30,723 nucleotides of DNA from JACPLA01 sp035291905 (lineage in GTDB: Bacteria > Bacteroidota > Ignavibacteria > UBA10030). This document shows positions 22,311 to 29,268 of this stretch, piece after piece. Both the position numbers and the translations under genes were made by a program. The notes under the pieces are model-generated. The model was not told the DNA's origin and did not search any database. It saw only the letters and a list, made by a program, of their open reading frames with translations. The stretch lies in the NCBI GenBank assembly GCA_035291905.1, contig DATDRF010000039.1, positions 1-30,723 of the forward strand, in the 5' to 3' direction. Position 1 is the first letter of the stretch, and each line of letters begins with the position of its first letter.

Positions 22311-24383
22311 TTATTTCTGAAAGACAAATTTCCTTGTCTGTGAGAATGTACCAGCCTCTATCCTGTAAAAGTAGACGCCGCTTGCCAGCTCATTTCCATC
22401 AAAAACAGCATCATAGCGGCCGGGTGGCAACACTTCATCGACAAGTGTCCTTAGTTTCCTCCCAAGAACGTCATGCACGCTCAACACGACGCTCCCGGTG
22501 GTCGATACGGCGAACCTGATTGTCGTCGACGGGTTGAAGGGGTTGGGATAATTTTGGTCAAGGGCAAAACGTACCGGCGCATCGGATTGATGATCATCTA
22601 CCGACGATACAATCATCTCAGATATTGGCCGCGACCAGACTCCCAGCCCCCACGTCCCGGCATAAATCGTTGTCCCCTCCACGACGATGGATCTTATGAC
22701 CGCAGAAGTCAGACCTGTGCTTACCTGGGCCCAATCGTCTCCACTGTTCGCAGACATGTACATCCCGCTCCCCCAGGTCCCGGCAAAGACGTTCGAATCG
22801 ATGCCCATGAAGGCATAAACAGGAGAATACATCGCAGAGGATCCTATATCCGTCCAATCCGCTCCGTGATTTGTCGAACGAAAAACACCGCCACCGTCCG
22901 TCGCAACAAAGAGGGTGCCATTGCTCACAGTGAGACACCGCATATTGAGGTCGGACAATCCCGAGTTGCGAACCGTCCAACTTTCACCATTGTTCGTGGA
23001 AACAAACACTCCTCCACCGTAGGCCGCCGCAAAGATGTTTGTGTCCATCATTGCGATCGACATGATGAGTCCCTCAGTCATTCCTAAATTCGCGAGCACC
23101 CAGTTTCCCCCGCTATCTGTTGTGCGAAATATCCCCGCGTTGGTCCCGGCAAAGAGATTGGTGTCTTTCAGAAGTAGGGAATTCACTTTCAAATTGCCCA
23201 GTCCCGAATTGACCTCTGTCCATTCTGCCCCCGAATCGGTCAAACGAAACACACCACCGCCATAGGTACCGGCAAATATGTTCGTATCGCGGGCGGCAAA
23301 GCACTGCACTTCATAGTTAGTCAGTCCGGTATTGATCGGCACCCAGATTGCTCCTTGATTCGTCGAACGGAACACACCGCTGGACGCCGTTCCCACATAG
23401 AAGCTGTTACTGAGGGAGAGGAGAGAGTAAACAAATGAGTTCCTGATACCCGAACTCGATGAGACCCAGGTAACCCCTTCATTCGTCGAACGGAACACAC
23501 CGCCATAATAGGTTCCGGCAAGGAGGATCGATCCGTCGGAAACAAGTGAATTTACCCTGGAGTCTGTCAGACCGGAGTTCATGCTCGTCCAGTTCGTGCC
23601 CTGGTCAGTGGAGACGCAAATACCACCTTCGGTTCCGGCAAAGATGTTTGTGCCAATAACAGCGAACGATCGCACTTCTGAGCTCGCGATACCGGAATTC
23701 ACTGCCGTCCATTCCGTCGCGTTTTTCGTAGAACGAAACGCTCCGTTTCCGTGGGTGCCAGCATAAATAATCGTATCGACAACAGACAGAGACCACACCC
23801 AGCAGGAGCCCGGCAGGCCGGAGTTGATACCTGCCCAGCTGGCCCCACGGTTCGTCGAAATACAAACACCGCCTCCCCAGGTGCCGGCATAGAGATGCGA
23901 GTCCGCCTTTGCCAGATTCATGATGGTTAAGGTGGTCAACCCGCCATTGGAAGGCACCCAACTTATTCCGTCATCCTCCGAACGAAAAATGCCGTCGCCA
24001 AAGGTTGCTGCAAACACTGTCGTATCGCTTACAACGAGGGACCGAATGTCCTGGTTTGTGAGGCCTGAACTCGTTTTGCTCCAGGTTTGTCCATCGTTCG
24101 TTGAGCGAAAAATACCCCCGCCGTACGTCCCCGCAAAAAGAATCGTTTCCTTAAGGGCCAGGGCCCACACATGATGAGTTGTCAGGCCGTCATTCACCTC
24201 AGTCCAGTGTTGTCCGTTATTCAGAGAACGAAACACACCGCCCGCGGTTCCTGCGAAGAGGTTTCCATCGCGGACCGCAAAGCAGTAGACGTTTCCTCCC
24301 GGGGGACCATCTGTCTGAATCCATTGAGCCTGCACACTCCCAGCCAACATCATAAAGACAATCACACATCGCATCGTAGTCAT
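22311..24383 (-). CDS. T9SS-secreted 13-repeat beta-propeller-like (BNR/sortilin type) protein
   Basis: This is a 690-residue protein with a signal peptide ending near SVQAQ. At least 13 tandem repeats of about 41 residues run from about residue 32 to 590, plus a partial fourteenth. Each follows a plan of V-x-S-L, x6, L/I-F-A-G-T, x2, G-G-V-F-R-S-T-N, x-G, x2-W, x4, S-G-L-T. This FRS-TN-G-W pattern is the Asp-box/BNR-like repeat of sortilin, photosystem assembly and exosialidase-type propellers. The number suggests two stacked propellers. The C-terminus is a type A sorting domain (LDQNYPNPFNPSTTIRFAV, GVYFYRIEAG). No glycosidase catalytic residues are recognisable. The ATG at 24383 follows GAGGAATCAAGGAC. 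It may mediate adhesion or carbohydrate binding, but nothing proves this. Confidence 0.92.
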   Translation of the reverse strand: MTTMRCVIVFMMLAGSVQAQWIQTDGPPGGNVYCFAVRDGNLFAGTAGGVFRSLNNGQHWTEVNDGLTTHHVWALALKETILFAGTYGGGIFRSTNDGQTWSKTSSGLTNQDIRSLVVSDTTVFAATFGDGIFRSEDDGISWVPSNGGLTTLTIMNLAKADSHLYAGTWGGGVCISTNRGASWAGINSGLPGSCWVWSLSVVDTIIYAGTHGNGAFRSTKNATEWTAVNSGIASSEVRSFAVIGTNIFAGTEGGICVSTDQGTNWTSMNSGLTDSRVNSLVSDGSILLAGTYYGGVFRSTNEGVTWVSSSSGIRNSFVYSLLSLSNSFYVGTASSGVFRSTNQGAIWVPINTGLTNYEVQCFAARDTNIFAGTYGGGVFRLTDSGAEWTEVNSGLGNLKVNSLLLKDTNLFAGTNAGIFRTTDSGGNWVLANLGMTEGLIMSIAMMDTNIFAAAYGGGVFVSTNNGESWTVRNSGLSDLNMRCLTVSNGTLFVATDGGGVFRSTNHGADWTDIGSSAMYSPVYAFMGIDSNVFAGTWGSGMYMSANSGDDWAQVSTGLTSAVIRSIVVEGTTIYAGTWGLGVWSRPISEMIVSSVDDHQSDAPVRFALDQNYPNPFNPSTTIRFAVSTTGSVVLSVHDVLGRKLRTLVDEVLPPGRYDAVFDGNELASGVYFYRIEAGTFSQTRKFVFQK

Positions 24384-24481
24384 GTCCTTGATTCCTCTTA
24401 CGTAGTGCATGAAACATAGTCTCACAACATCACACGAATGATTATATGAAACGCGTATTTCTTTCCATCGATCAAAGAAAA

Positions 24482-24519
24482 AGGCCTCCCTTAAGTGGAA
24501 TAGCGCTCTCCGGAGGCCT
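24482..24519 (-). terminator. Terminator-like hairpin on the minus strand
   Basis: AGGCCTCC (24482-24489) pairs with GGAGGCCT (24512-24519) around a 22-base loop. On the minus strand it is followed by TTTTTCTTT. It lies upstream of the repeat-protein gene. It would stop transcripts arriving from the right, where the nearest minus-strand gene is almost 1 kb away. Confidence 0.65.
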
Positions 24520-24909
24520 CAGCAACAATTCAACTCCCCCTTCCGGGGAGATTGATATTTCAAATAACGTACCTTAGACGATTTCGAGAATCAAGAGGAA
24601 ACGATCAACTCTGCGAGTCATTCCCACTTCTAGACATTAGGAGCTGGGCCACCAATGGAACCTGTCGAGCGCAGAAACACCGCCGATAAAATTCAGTTGA
24701 ACGAGTTCGCGCCGAAAGGTCTGCTGCAATAGCCCGCCTTGTTTTTCAGACCCTTCTTCCTTACCTTATTACATCCATTCACTCCACGTCGCTGCAGATG
24801 GAGAATTGCTAACCAAACTGCTAACCAACTTCAAGATTATTGGACATTGTTGATAGGTTGGTTAACACGGTAGCGTGCAAAATTTTGAGAATTTAGAGTT
24901 TTTTTACAG
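24520..24909. other. Gene-free region before tRNA-Pro with TAACCAA repeats
   Basis: I see no supported gene here. The motif GCTAACCAA occurs at 24808-24816 and again at 24820-24828 (12-base period). Its inverse GTTGGTTA lies at 24857-24864, about 45 bases before the tRNA. The arrangement of two direct copies and one inverted copy could be an operator or recombinase arm sites. The flanking bases hold only short chance frames. Confidence 0.4.
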
Positions 24910-24983
24910 CGGAACGTAGCGCAGCCCGGTAGCGCACTTGCTTGGGGTGCAAGGGGTCGCGGGTTCAAATCCCGCCGTTCCGA
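24910..24983 (+). tRNA. tRNA-Pro, anticodon GGG
   Basis: The 74-base sequence folds as a complete tRNA. The acceptor stem pairs CGGAACG (24910-24916) with CGTTCCG (24976-24982), followed by discriminator A. The D arm contains AGCGCAGCCCGGTAGCGCA. The anticodon stem CTTGC/GCAAG encloses the loop TTGGGGT with anticodon GGG. The T arm is CGGGTTCAAATCCCG. No encoded CCA is present. The C1-G72 acceptor pair is typical of bacterial tRNA-Pro. Confidence 0.97.
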
Positions 24984-24989
24984 CTCCCC

Positions 24990-25035
24990 AATTCGATTGA
25001 ACTTAACGTTGTTCAGTTAAGTTCAGTATCGAATT
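24990..25035. repeat. Interrupted inverted repeat just after tRNA-Pro
   Basis: AATTCGAT (24990-24997) pairs with ATCGAATT (25028-25035). Inside it AACTTAAC (25000-25007) pairs with GTTAAGTT (25016-25023), leaving an 8-base loop. The two stems are separated by an asymmetric 2/4-base interior loop. It starts seven bases after the tRNA 3' end, a place where integrative elements and processing or termination signals are common. Confidence 0.7.
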
Positions 25036-25040
25036 GAGGA

Positions 25041-25066
25041 TCCCGCCGAACGTAGTGAAGGCGGGA
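25041..25066. repeat. Hairpin TCCCGCC/GGCGGGA
   Basis: A perfect 7-base-pair stem (25041-25047 with 25060-25066) encloses GAACGTAGTGAA. It follows the preceding inverted repeat after 5 bases. It looks like a dispersed palindromic element rather than a terminator, because no T-run follows. Confidence 0.6.
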
Positions 25067-25084
25067 ACTGGTTAGCATGAGCAG

Positions 25085-25118
25085 ACTGCCGGAAGTGGAA
25101 ACACAACCGGCAGTTCTT
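25085..25118 (+). terminator. Hairpin followed by TTCTTC, possible tRNA transcript terminator
   Basis: ACTGCCGG (25085-25092) pairs with CCGGCAGT (25107-25114), then TTCTTCATT follows on the plus strand. The U-tract is imperfect, so this is a plausible but not certain terminator for the tRNA transcript. Confidence 0.5.
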
Positions 25119-25159
25119 CATTCAGGGGGCAGGAGGGTTTCCCGCTCAAAAGACGATCG

Positions 25160-25330
25160 GGACTGAAATTATCCTCTCATTCCCTCGTTAAGGCTGTCTA
25201 TGATCCTGCTGCGAAGAACAAAGCGACCGTTCAGGTCACCATTATCAACACATCGCAGGACGTGAAGTTTACTCTTCTCCGATTCGGACAGTCGTGGTAC
25301 ATCTACGATATCGAGATCTACTTCCGCTAG
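25160..25330 (+). pseudogene. Headless 3' end of a gene
   Basis: A plus-strand frame ending at a TAG at 25328-25330 reads as convincing protein: KAVYDPAAKNKATVQVTI, then INTSQDVKFTLLRFGQSWYI and YDIEIYFR. The ending resembles NTF2-like or lipocalin-like domains, in which a final strand carries a GxWxIxDI pattern. No ATG, GTG or TTG start exists in frame, and upstream sequence runs into the hairpin region next to the tRNA. It is best explained as the 3' remnant of a gene whose 5' part was lost by insertion or deletion. Confidence 0.6.
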
Positions 25331-25455
25331 CCTCGCTTCAAAAACTCTTTTTCAAGAGAATTTCATTCCCCGACCGATCTACCCGCGCAGATATCCTCTT
25401 CCCTGCGGCAAAGATTTCTCCGGGGACATCTGCACGAGACACAGTATCTTTTCAA

Positions 25456-26085
25456 CTATTCGTTCGTTGGAGTCAGATCGTCGGGCGCAGTTCGCGACCC
25501 ATTCATCATAAACCCGACGACATCGTTCACGGAACTGAATTGAGTTTTGACGCCAAATGCCGGCGAGAGCATGTTTGCCAGATCAACCAGCTGTGACTGG
25601 TGGATCTCATGCGGCAGATAGTCGGCCCCCAAGGTCACGAACCACGCAAGTATCTCCTTCATCAACTCGGGGTCACCCGTCTTCTCCCCGGCCGTGTTGA
25701 CAATCTTCTCCACAATCCTGTCGACAACTTTCTCGACGACCTTTGTCTTCTCTACGACTTTGACGATCGGGGGAGCTTGAACGACATGAGGAGGAAGAGG
25801 AGGGTGAATCGGCAGGACGGGTTTCGGCTTGGGTTTAACGGCAGCGACAGGTCCGATTCCGATCCCGGGTTCTATCGGACCTTCCCATTCGCCTGCGTCG
25901 GCCAAGTCGAGGGAACAAATACCGGTTTCCTCGGGGCTCCTTGGCGGATAGAACATATGGAGCTCGCGAGGTCGGCCGGGCAACGGACTCCAATTCATTA
26001 CCTCCACAGCAAGAGGAAGAGAATCCGTACCCCCTCGGTACCAATACCATCCTGGCTGTCTCGGTTTCTTTATTGTCCAGGCCAT
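25456..26085 (-). CDS. Hypothetical proline-rich protein with a coiled-coil segment
   Basis: This is a 209-residue protein of unknown function. The N-terminal 75 residues form a compact domain (RQPGWYWYRGG, AVEVMNWSPLPGRPRELHMF, DAGEWEGPIEPG). The W-Y-W-Y-R start and GEWEGPI end resemble small phage-associated or accessory hypothetical proteins. A proline/lysine linker follows (VKPKPKPVLPIHPPLPPHV), then a charged heptad-like segment (IVKVVEKTKVVEKVVDRIVEK) that is probably a coiled coil. A C-terminal helical domain contains LMKEILAWFVTLGADYLPHEIHQ. No signal or membrane segment is present. It has no clear ribosome binding site at the ATG at 26085. It lies in the degraded zone between tRNA-Pro and a divergent transporter, which favours an accessory origin. 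Confidence 0.65.
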   Translation of the reverse strand: MAWTIKKPRQPGWYWYRGGTDSLPLAVEVMNWSPLPGRPRELHMFYPPRSPEETGICSLDLADAGEWEGPIEPGIGIGPVAAVKPKPKPVLPIHPPLPPHVVQAPPIVKVVEKTKVVEKVVDRIVEKIVNTAGEKTGDPELMKEILAWFVTLGADYLPHEIHQSQLVDLANMLSPAFGVKTQFSSVNDVVGFMMNGSRTAPDDLTPTNE

Positions 26086-26223
26086 TGACTAATTGCTGAA
26101 AAATTAACACAATAAGCACTCTAATTCAACTGTTTCTTGAGATACCTTGAGTATCTTGTTCCGGCTGGCCAATACGCCGATTTTCATGGCCTTTCCCCAA
26201 CTTGTTGATTCCAAAGGACTAAG

Positions 26224-27153
26224 ATGAAAGCAAAAGAGTGGACTGTATTCGTGTTGCTGGGCCTGATCTGGGGATCGTCGTTCCTCTGGATAAGGATTGC
26301 CGTTCAGGATACCGGTCCATTCACACTCGTAGCGCTCCGGCTTCTGTTCGGCCTTTTTGGCCTTCTTGCCGTTATGAAGTACAAGAAGCTGCCTTTTCCG
26401 CGCGACAAACGAACTCTCCTCTCCCTGGCCATCATGGGTGTCATCAATACGGCTCTTCCTTTCACACTCATTTCGTGGGGAGAGACAAGAATCGAATCGA
26501 GCCTTGCTTCCATTTTGAATGGTACGGTTCCTCTCTTCGCAATTATCATTGCTCACTACTGGCTCCATGACGAGCGCATCACGCTGGCTCGAATCGTCGG
26601 GCTGATCGTCGGTTTTGTGGGAGTTGTCGTTCTGGTGGGACGCGACTTCGATATCAACAGTCTTGGCGGGAACTTCCTCGGTCAACTTGCGGTGATCGCT
26701 GCGTCGATCAGCTATGCCACGGCTGCAACCTTCTCGAGAAAATATCTGCGGGGCCAGGCCCCCGTCGTGCAGGCGACGGTGCCGATTCTGGCTGCCGATG
26801 CACTGATGTGGCTTTCGCTTCCGGTCGTCGGAAGTCTCGCTCCATCACTCGATGCACCGAATCATTTCCCCACACTCCCTATCACCTGGTTTGCCCTTGT
26901 CTGGCTCGGGATCCTTGGTTCTTGCGTGGCATATATTCTTTTCTTCCATCTGCTCAACGCGTGGGGTGTGACCCGCTCAACTCTCGTCACCTACATCTTC
27001 CCCGTCGTCGGACTGATTCTTGGGATTGTCTTTCTGAGTGAAACACTCGATTGGCGTTTGGTGATCGGATCCGCACTTGTCGTCAGCGGAATTGCAGTTG
27101 TGAACTTACGGAAGACACCCCAAACGACACCACCAGATAAAAGAGACTATTAA
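26224..27153 (+). CDS. EamA/DMT-family transporter
   Basis: This is a 309-residue inner-membrane protein with ten predicted transmembrane helices arranged as two EamA repeats. Characteristic segments are FVLLGLIWGSSFLWIRIAV near the start, RLLFGLFGLLAVM, ERITLARIVGLIVGFVGVVVLVG closing the first half, and STLVTYIFPVVGLILGIVFLSE closing the second. The drug/metabolite transporter superfamily exports amino acids, nucleotides or other small metabolites. The substrate cannot be predicted. AAAGGACTAAG precedes the ATG and supports the start. It is divergent from the proline-rich gene and appears monocistronic. Confidence 0.93.
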   Translation: MKAKEWTVFVLLGLIWGSSFLWIRIAVQDTGPFTLVALRLLFGLFGLLAVMKYKKLPFPRDKRTLLSLAIMGVINTALPFTLISWGETRIESSLASILNGTVPLFAIIIAHYWLHDERITLARIVGLIVGFVGVVVLVGRDFDINSLGGNFLGQLAVIAASISYATAATFSRKYLRGQAPVVQATVPILAADALMWLSLPVVGSLAPSLDAPNHFPTLPITWFALVWLGILGSCVAYILFFHLLNAWGVTRSTLVTYIFPVVGLILGIVFLSETLDWRLVIGSALVVSGIAVVNLRKTPQTTPPDKRDY

Positions 27154-27300
27154 TCGTCGCGTTATAGATTCTTTCAATACCTGATCTTGCTTTCTTGGGG
27201 ATCATTCTCCGCTTTGTTGATACACGTCAACCCCGCCCTTGCACATTCGTTCTTCTCAGGGTAGATTGCGTCATCACTCACATCTGACACCCATTCCTGA

Positions 27301-27855
27301 ATGGCGCATCGTTTCTTCGGTCTCTTCCTTCTCCTTCTCGCCTTGACAGCCGCCGTCGTTCTTACACTGAACGGATGGGACTACTACTTCGCTTCCGCTG
27401 AGGATCGTGTTTTCATGCCGGAGCATCGCGCGATGCGCCCTTCGGGTGACCTCAGTCACGGACTTGGCATTATCGGTGCAACGATGATCACTGTCGGAGT
27501 TGTGATGTATTCCACACGCAAGCGCGTCAACGCCTTGTGGAATCTCGGCAAGCTTTCCGTTTGGCTTGAAATCCATATTACTCTCTGCCTGCTCGGTCCG
27601 ATACTGGTCCTGTATCACTCAACATTCAAATCTGGCGGCATCGCTGCAATAAGCTTGTGGGCAATGTTTTCTGTTGCGGGAAGCGGGATCATTGGCAGAT
27701 TTCTCTACGTGTGGATACCCCGTGCATCATCCAACGGCGCGTTCAGGGCCAAGCTGGTGTTTCGATCGATCACGGCCACGAAGCAAGGGGACTCCTACCG
27801 AGGCAACCACGTTCAAAGCGACCTCTACATCGGGGGACTGGAGAATAGGCGGTAA
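27301..27855 (+). CDS. Four-helix membrane protein with paired histidines, possibly haem-binding
   Basis: This is a 184-residue protein with about four hydrophobic segments. The first is a signal-anchor (FFGLFLLLLALTAAVVLTL). The central part LWNLGKLSVWLEIHITLCLLGPILVLYHSTFKSGG has two histidines on a membrane helix, and SVAGSGIIGRFLYVWIPR follows. The pattern resembles cytochrome-b-like or ferric-reductase-like membrane subunits seen in Acidobacteria and Ignavibacteria. I recall those homologues having a longer, different cytoplasmic tail after IPR. Here the last 50 residues look unlike that, so the 3' end may have been replaced or frameshifted. There is no Shine-Dalgarno sequence, and a stop codon lies directly before the ATG. 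No redox partner is adjacent. Confidence 0.7.
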   Translation: MAHRFFGLFLLLLALTAAVVLTLNGWDYYFASAEDRVFMPEHRAMRPSGDLSHGLGIIGATMITVGVVMYSTRKRVNALWNLGKLSVWLEIHITLCLLGPILVLYHSTFKSGGIAAISLWAMFSVAGSGIIGRFLYVWIPRASSNGAFRAKLVFRSITATKQGDSYRGNHVQSDLYIGGLENRR

Positions 27856-28095
27856 GTCTGCAGCGAGGTGTGAAAAGGATATCCCTGATGCCAATCGCGT
27901 CGCGACAAGCACCGACTGCTGATAGACTCCAGCCTTTCAATACTCGAACGCCAAACAGAAATCAATAAGATGCGAAGAGTTACCGAATTGAAAGGCGTGA
28001 AAGGGACTTCTTAGGAATAATTCCCATGAGGAAGGAGTAACAAACGTGTGGAAGACACTTTGTTCCAACCATTCTTCAACAACCACGGCTTGACC

Positions 28096-28453
28096 TCAAT
28101 CGCTGAGGACCTCTTTAACTTCAGCAAGAATTTCATCCGACTGAATGGTTTCAGAAGATATCTGGCATTTGGATCGGATTGCCATGCACCGGCATATTGT
28201 GCCGCGCCTGTTATCATGATAACCTTGATCGATGCTGTCGGCTGTCCCTCTTCAACAGTTCCATCAATGCGAAGTCATTACCGTTATCCATCATCACATC
28301 GCTGATGATCAGGTCCGATTTTTCCGAAACGGCAACGTCGTACGCCGCAGCGTCGTTATCCGCCTCGATGAGCTGACATTCAATGTCCTCAAGCGTGCAT
28401 ACGATGGCCGTTCGAACGTCGGCATCATCATCGACAACCAGTATCTTCTTCAT
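28096..28453 (-). pseudogene. Receiver-domain response regulator inactivated by two frameshifts
   Basis: This is a paralogue of the intact receiver at 19132-19518. The first frame gives MKKILVVDDDADVRTAIVC, the acceptor LIISDVMMDNGNDFAL, and LLKRDSR. A one-base deletion near 28237 then shifts the frame. The second frame continues with IKVIMITGAAQYAGAWQSDP and RYLLKPF. A second one-base deletion near 28141-28142 shifts it again, and the third frame ends SDEILAEVKEVLSD and stop at 28096. Restoring two bases would give a 119-residue receiver of normal length. Neither site is a long homopolymer, so decay is more likely than sequencing error, but reads should be checked. Confidence 0.88.
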
Positions 28454-29268
28454 TGTCCTGCCCCATGATATGAACGGTCAAAGAGCCGCAAAATGAAGAC
28501 CACGACATATCGCAGAAGAATGCCCTTTGAAAGTGGAAATCAAATGAAATCTCTACAAAGAGAGCACGGTCAGCCGATTTTGCTATTCGCAGATGTTGAC
28601 GTTTAAGAGTTCTTTTTGTCGAAAGCAACTCATTCATAGGTCAATGCGTGTGAGAGGCAAGGCTTTTCAAGAACCATTCGCAAGTTTGCAATGGGTTTTT
28701 CATCCCAAGCCGTTTGCCAACATTCAAGGAAAGAAGTAACTTGAAGCAGGTAGGACAACTCCCAGATATTTGGGAAGAATGAGGTTTTTGGGGAGTGCAA
28801 GAGAAGGAGGCTTTCGTACTGCCGCTCTAGTTCAGGTGGTAGCGTGAGAAGCTTGCACTTGGTAAAAGGTGTACTGCAGATTCGAACAATTCTCGAAAGC
28901 AACGACCGGACACGGCCTCAGATCGCTTAGCCTGACGCCGAACTTCGCTGCGCGTATTTGCCGTGCAGCAGTGTTAAGAAAACAACTCTGGGGCTGACTT
29001 CAGACTCAACGTTCATCTCAGCACAAACGTTGGTCAAAGGTTAGCTCGCAACAGTTCTATACAATCGCTGTATCAATTGTCCTGCAAGGGGAGGATATGC
29101 AGACAATCCCTCCAAGCGATAAGTCTTCATTGTGTCCGTAACGACAATCGCGCCATATCAGGGGATTCGTGGTTCTGTTCTTCTCCGCCCCGTCGGAGCT
29201 TTGTGAATCTGACGTTTGATGCCGAGGCTTCTCGTCATTGAAGCATCGTATTTTCAGTTTCGTGAATC
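28454..29268. other. Gene-free region before the sensory gene
   Basis: This is 815 bases without a supported gene. The minus strand at 28630-28902 holds a 90-codon frame. Part of it, LPPELERQYESLLL, faintly recalls the N-terminal domain of integron-type tyrosine recombinases, but the rest does not follow. A hairpin with arms AACnnnGCTGC and GCAGCnnnGTT lies at 28942-28976. A 14-codon frame with a good Shine-Dalgarno sequence begins at 29097. The region is probably decayed sequence plus the upstream region of the sensory gene. Confidence 0.4.

Noticed and set aside
26104..26685. 193-codon minus-strand frame
   Set aside because: It is antisense to the EamA transporter and has no motif.
28630..28902. 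90-codon minus-strand frame, possible integrase fragment
   Set aside because: Only about 14 residues look like an integron-type integrase. The rest does not align in any frame, and there is no supported start.
29097..29141. 14-codon ORF with a good Shine-Dalgarno sequence upstream of the sensory gene
   Set aside because: It is too short, its sequence is not leader-like (no codon runs), and no attenuator hairpins are visible. Chance is more likely.
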